Shown in pieces: positions 14,187 to 16,483 of a stretch of DNA of 16,483 nt (its first letter is position 1; every line of letters starts with the position of its first letter). Position numbers and translations under genes: made by a program. Under the pieces are notes generated by a model. That model was not told where the DNA came from. It saw only the letters and a program-made list of their open reading frames with translations, and made no database searches. Source of the DNA: Candidatus Peribacteria bacterium. Its GTDB lineage: Bacteria; Patescibacteriota; Gracilibacteria; Peribacterales; Peribacteraceae. The stretch is taken from the NCBI GenBank assembly GCA_903854455.1, contig CAINWJ010000036.1, positions 1-16,483 of the forward strand. Direction: 5' to 3'.

Positions 14187-15113
14187 ATGTACGACATCCT
14201 CATCATCGGCCTCGGTTGTGCGGGGTACACATCGGCCATCTACAGCGCACGCTACAAACTGAAAACGTTCATCGTGGGGCAGGAGGAGGGTGGGATGGGC
14301 AATGGTGCTGCGGAGGTAGGGAACTGGCCCGGTGAGATCGAGATCAAAGGGCCGGAGCTCATGGAGAAGATGAAGAAGCATGCGCAGAGTTTCCAGGATC
14401 TGGTGACGATGAAGGTCGGATTGGTGAAGGAGATCGAGAAAGTGAAGGGAGGATTTCACCTGCACCTCGATGGTGGCGAGACGGTGGAGGGTAGAGCGGT
14501 GATCCTTGCCACGGGATCGGTCAAGCGGCACTTGGGTGTGAAGGGCGAGAAGGAGTTTGCAGGCAAAGGAGTGTCGTACTGTGCGACGTGCGATGCCTTC
14601 TTCTTCCGGAACAAGACGGTTGCGGTCATCGGAGGAGGGGATAGTGCGGTGGAGGGTGCGGCCATCCTGGGTCAGGTGGCCAAGAAGGTGTACCTGATTC
14701 ACCGGCGCAAAGAGTTCCGTGCCGAGCCGTTCTGGGTGGACAAGGTGAAGTCGAGGGAGAACATCGAGCTCGTGACAGAGAACGGACTCCAGGAGATCCG
14801 TGGCGACAAGAAAGTGACGTCGATTCAGCTGAATGCACCGCACGGTGGCTCAGATACGCTGGCGGTGGACGGTGTCTTCGTCGAAGTGGGTTCCGATCCC
14901 GCCGTTGAATTGCCTGTTCGCCTGGGCTGCACGCTCGACGAGCGTGGGTTCCTGAAGGTCGGTGAAGATCAGCAGACGAACATTCCGGGCGTCTTCGGTG
15001 CCGGTGATCTGACGAGTAATTCGAATCACTTCGCGCAGTTCACGACGGCAGCGGGGGAGGCGACGGTAGCGGCGAATGGGGCTTTTAATTACTTGCAGGG
15101 TTCCGGGAAGTAA
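14187..15113 (+). CDS. trxB: Thioredoxin reductase (FAD/NADPH)
   Basis: 308-residue flavoenzyme that passes electrons from NADPH to thioredoxin in the cytoplasm; length is normal. Seen: N-terminal FAD fold DILIIGLGCAGYTSAIYSA (about 3-21), the redox site CATC within SYCATCDAFFF (about 130-140), the NADPH fold VAVIGGGDSAVEGA (about 148-161), HRRKEFRA with the arginines that favour NADPH, and the second FAD motif NIPGVFGAGDLTSN near the C-terminus. ATG 14187 is preferred over an ATG at 14067 because the latter lies inside the tRNA-Leu gene and would add 40 unrelated residues. A heptamer array with a -10-like hexamer ends 6 bases before the start. No thioredoxin gene is next to it; the EamA gene follows after 99 bases of repeats. 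Confidence 0.95.
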   Translation: MYDILIIGLGCAGYTSAIYSARYKLKTFIVGQEEGGMGNGAAEVGNWPGEIEIKGPELMEKMKKHAQSFQDLVTMKVGLVKEIEKVKGGFHLHLDGGETVEGRAVILATGSVKRHLGVKGEKEFAGKGVSYCATCDAFFFRNKTVAVIGGGDSAVEGAAILGQVAKKVYLIHRRKEFRAEPFWVDKVKSRENIELVTENGLQEIRGDKKVTSIQLNAPHGGSDTLAVDGVFVEVGSDPAVELPVRLGCTLDERGFLKVGEDQQTNIPGVFGAGDLTSNSNHFAQFTTAAGEATVAANGAFNYLQGSGK

Positions 15114-15119
15114 AGAATG

Positions 15120-15205
15120 AGGTATTAGGTGTTAGGTGTTAGGGATTAGGATTGTTTGCGCCTATCACATACAACCTAGAACCTATCACCTAAAACCTAT
15201 ACCCT
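15120..15205. repeat. Inverted heptamer arrays between trxB and the first EamA gene
   Basis: Left array of five 7-base units (AGGTATT, AGGTGTT twice, AGGGATT, AGGATTG) at 15120-15154. Right array of six 7-base units of the CCTATCA type at 15161-15202. The arms are partly complementary, so a hairpin could form after trxB. The right array ends in the TACCCT that precedes the next start. Confidence 0.85.
15200..15205 (+). promoter_or_regulatory. Putative leaderless -10 element of the first EamA gene
   Basis: TACCCT, 7 bases before the ATG at 15213; same hexamer as at murD. Confidence 0.45.
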
Positions 15206-15212
15206 TCATCGC

Positions 15213-16103
15213 ATGTGGTTCCTCTACGCCATGATCGGGAACATCTTGTGGTCCGCGTCCGACGTGGCTAACTCGGTATTGGTGAAACGGTTTGAGAAGA
15301 ATGGTTTTCTCTTTGCTTGGGTTCAGAGTGTCTTTGATTTAATCGTGCTCGCAATTGTTGCCGTTTTTTTCGATGTTCATATCAGCGTCGGTCCGTTCCT
15401 GTGGCTCGCAATGGGTGGTGTCATCGCGTACTGCGGTTTTCAGGTCTATATCGCCGTCCTCGACCGTATCGATGTGTCCGTCATGCACTCGGCGTGGGTA
15501 TTTCTTGCGATCTTTGTGTCGATCGGTGGTTATGTGTTCTTCGCTGAGCGCCTTACCCCGATGCAAATCGCCGGTTGTGTGCTATCCCTCGGCGGTGTTC
15601 TCTATCTTTCTTTTTGGCATCGGCACGTGTCTCTTCTCCGGACAGTTTTTCTTCTGTCGGTTCTGGGACTCCTTTATTCACCTGTCTTTCTCATTCAGAA
15701 GAAGTTGATGATCGATGGACTTAATCCGATGCCAGTGTTCTTCTGGCCAGTACTTGTGCAGAAGATGCTTGCCTTTTTGCTCCCCTGGACAACATCATTC
15801 GGGCAACGCAACAGAGCTATCTGGAGGCGAATGACTATCAGGTTCTCGTTGATCAATCTCATTATCTGTACATTCACGACATTCGGATGCCTTGCTCTCA
15901 CTCTCTCATACAGAGATGGTCTCGTCAGTCTTGTCACTGTGACCGAGAACAGTCAGCCGTTCATCGCGATGGCACTGGCGGCATTATTGACGCTCATCAT
16001 TCCACAGTATGCGCCGAAGGAATTACTCACTCGGGAATCGGTGACGATTAAATTATTCAGTTTCACCGCTGTGACCGCCGGAATGATTTTGCTGGTGATT
16101 TGA
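15213..16103 (+). CDS. EamA/DMT-superfamily transporter, first copy
   Basis: 296-residue integral membrane protein, very hydrophobic over its whole length, with about ten predicted membrane segments in two five-helix halves, as is usual for drug/metabolite transporters. Clear segments include the N-terminal MWFLYAMIGNILWSASDVANSVL, VQSVFDLIVLAIVAVFF, SAWVFLAIFVSIGGYVFFAE, IAGCVLSLGGVLYLSFW, LLSVLGLLYSPVFLI, LINLIICTFTTFGCLAL and the C-terminal LFSFTAVTAGMILLVI. The YVFFAERLTPMQIAGCVLSL region is the typical EamA end-of-half motif (F-x-E-x-L...G..L). Substrate cannot be assigned. A second, related gene begins 90 bases downstream with the same MWF start, so the pair is a tandem duplication or works together. 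TGA stop. Confidence 0.88.
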   Translation: MWFLYAMIGNILWSASDVANSVLVKRFEKNGFLFAWVQSVFDLIVLAIVAVFFDVHISVGPFLWLAMGGVIAYCGFQVYIAVLDRIDVSVMHSAWVFLAIFVSIGGYVFFAERLTPMQIAGCVLSLGGVLYLSFWHRHVSLLRTVFLLSVLGLLYSPVFLIQKKLMIDGLNPMPVFFWPVLVQKMLAFLLPWTTSFGQRNRAIWRRMTIRFSLINLIICTFTTFGCLALTLSYRDGLVSLVTVTENSQPFIAMALAALLTLIIPQYAPKELLTRESVTIKLFSFTAVTAGMILLVI

Positions 16104-16187
16104 TGAGGTGTTAGGTTTTAGGTTGTGTGATTCGAAATAACCTATCACCTATAACCTATCACCTATAACCTATCACCTATAACCTAT
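16104..16187. repeat. Heptamer arrays between the two EamA genes
   Basis: Left TTAGGTT-type units directly after the first EamA stop, then seven alternating AACCTAT/CACCTAT heptamers at 16139-16187. The arms are partly complementary. TAACCT of the last units lies 8 bases before the next ATG, one base off the usual spacing. Confidence 0.85.
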
Positions 16188-16193
16188 CTCTCG

Positions 16194-16483
16194 ATGTGGT
16201 TCGCTTTTACCATCGGATCGGCATTGCTCTGGGGTATGACGAATGTGGGGGATTCCACGCTGGTGAAGAAGTACAACCTGAGTCCATCAACACTCCTCTG
16301 GGTCCAGAACAGCATCAGCATGATCTTCTTGATCTGCATCGCATTGCTCTTCCCCGTACAGACCCGCTTCGCTCCTCTCCTCATGGTCTGTGCCGTGAGT
16401 GGTTACCTGGGGGATCTCTTCCTTTTCTGGATCCTCAAGCGGCTCGAGGTTTCCGTCGTCAATGCTGCATGGTCATTCTTGAC
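16194..16483 (+). CDS. EamA/DMT-superfamily transporter, second copy; 3' end outside window
   Basis: The first 96 codons are visible: MWFAFTIGSALLWGMTNVGD, then VKKYNLSPSTLLWVQNSISM, FLICIALLFPV, PLLMVCAVSGYLGDLFLFWI and LKRLEVSVVNAAWSFL. It matches the first copy in the same order (W at 2, LLWG/ILWS, D-ST-LVKK / NSVLVKRF, WVQ, V-SV...AW-FL), so it is a diverged tandem paralogue. It is cut by the window end, so length and C-terminal half are unknown. Confidence 0.85.
   Translation, partial: MWFAFTIGSALLWGMTNVGDSTLVKKYNLSPSTLLWVQNSISMIFLICIALLFPVQTRFAPLLMVCAVSGYLGDLFLFWILKRLEVSVVNAAWSFL

Noticed and set aside
14160..14843. 227-codon open frame on the minus strand
   Set aside because: Fully antisense to trxB, whose motifs are unmistakable; no recognisable protein features.
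16139..16187. Heptamer array considered as a CRISPR array
   Set aside because: Units are 7 bases with no spacers and no cas genes nearby; it is a simple tandem repeat.

Overview
The window looks like a chromosomal segment of an uncultivated Candidate Phyla Radiation (Patescibacteria) bacterium, with a moderately GC-rich lineage such as Peregrinibacteria as my best guess. The clues are the family of very cysteine-rich double zinc-ribbon proteins, a CPR-style TrmB-like regulator, MurL, abundant palindromic and simple repeats, and almost no Shine-Dalgarno sequences. TGA is used as an ordinary stop codon by several genes, so this is not a lineage that reads TGA as glycine or tryptophan. The placement is inference from gene content only.

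Layout, left to right. (1) 1-1785, minus: murD, cut by the window edge, with a complete DUF559 nuclease-like domain inserted in frame near its C-terminus. (2) 1884-2609: a REP-associated tyrosine transposase (RAYT) element. (3) 2639-10818: four paralogous cysteine-rich proteins on the minus strand (here A 2639-4330, B 4485-6131, C 7316-8998, D 9088-10818). A TrmB-like regulator (6378-7139, plus) sits between B and C and is divergent from B. Two short REP pairs (4372-4471 and 7137-7244) resemble the RAYT element without its gene. (4) 10917-12293, minus: murL. (5) 12381-13600: a GNAT acetyltransferase and an AT-rich gene of unknown function. (6) 13646-14096: tRNA-Leu(CAA), an 18-bp direct copy of its 3' end, and a small GIY-YIG nuclease gene between the two. 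(7) 14187-16483, plus: thioredoxin reductase and two tandem EamA-type transporters, the second cut by the window edge.

How parts may work together. MurL epimerises the L-Glu of UDP-MurNAc-L-Ala-L-Glu. The ligase at the left has motifs that differ from ordinary MurD, so the two may form the L-glutamate route of peptidoglycan precursor synthesis. The TrmB-like regulator is placed to control gene B and perhaps the whole cysteine-rich family, through an inverted repeat that overlaps B's likely -35 box. No function is known to me for the cysteine-rich family.

Two themes run through the window. First, nine genes have a TANNNT hexamer exactly 6 or 7 bases before the start codon, the arrangement expected for leaderless transcripts. 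Second, small mobile or repeated DNAs have entered coding sequence without breaking the frame: DUF559 in murD, a heptamer array in murL and a palindrome in gene D. Heptamer tandem arrays also lie directly before several start codons.
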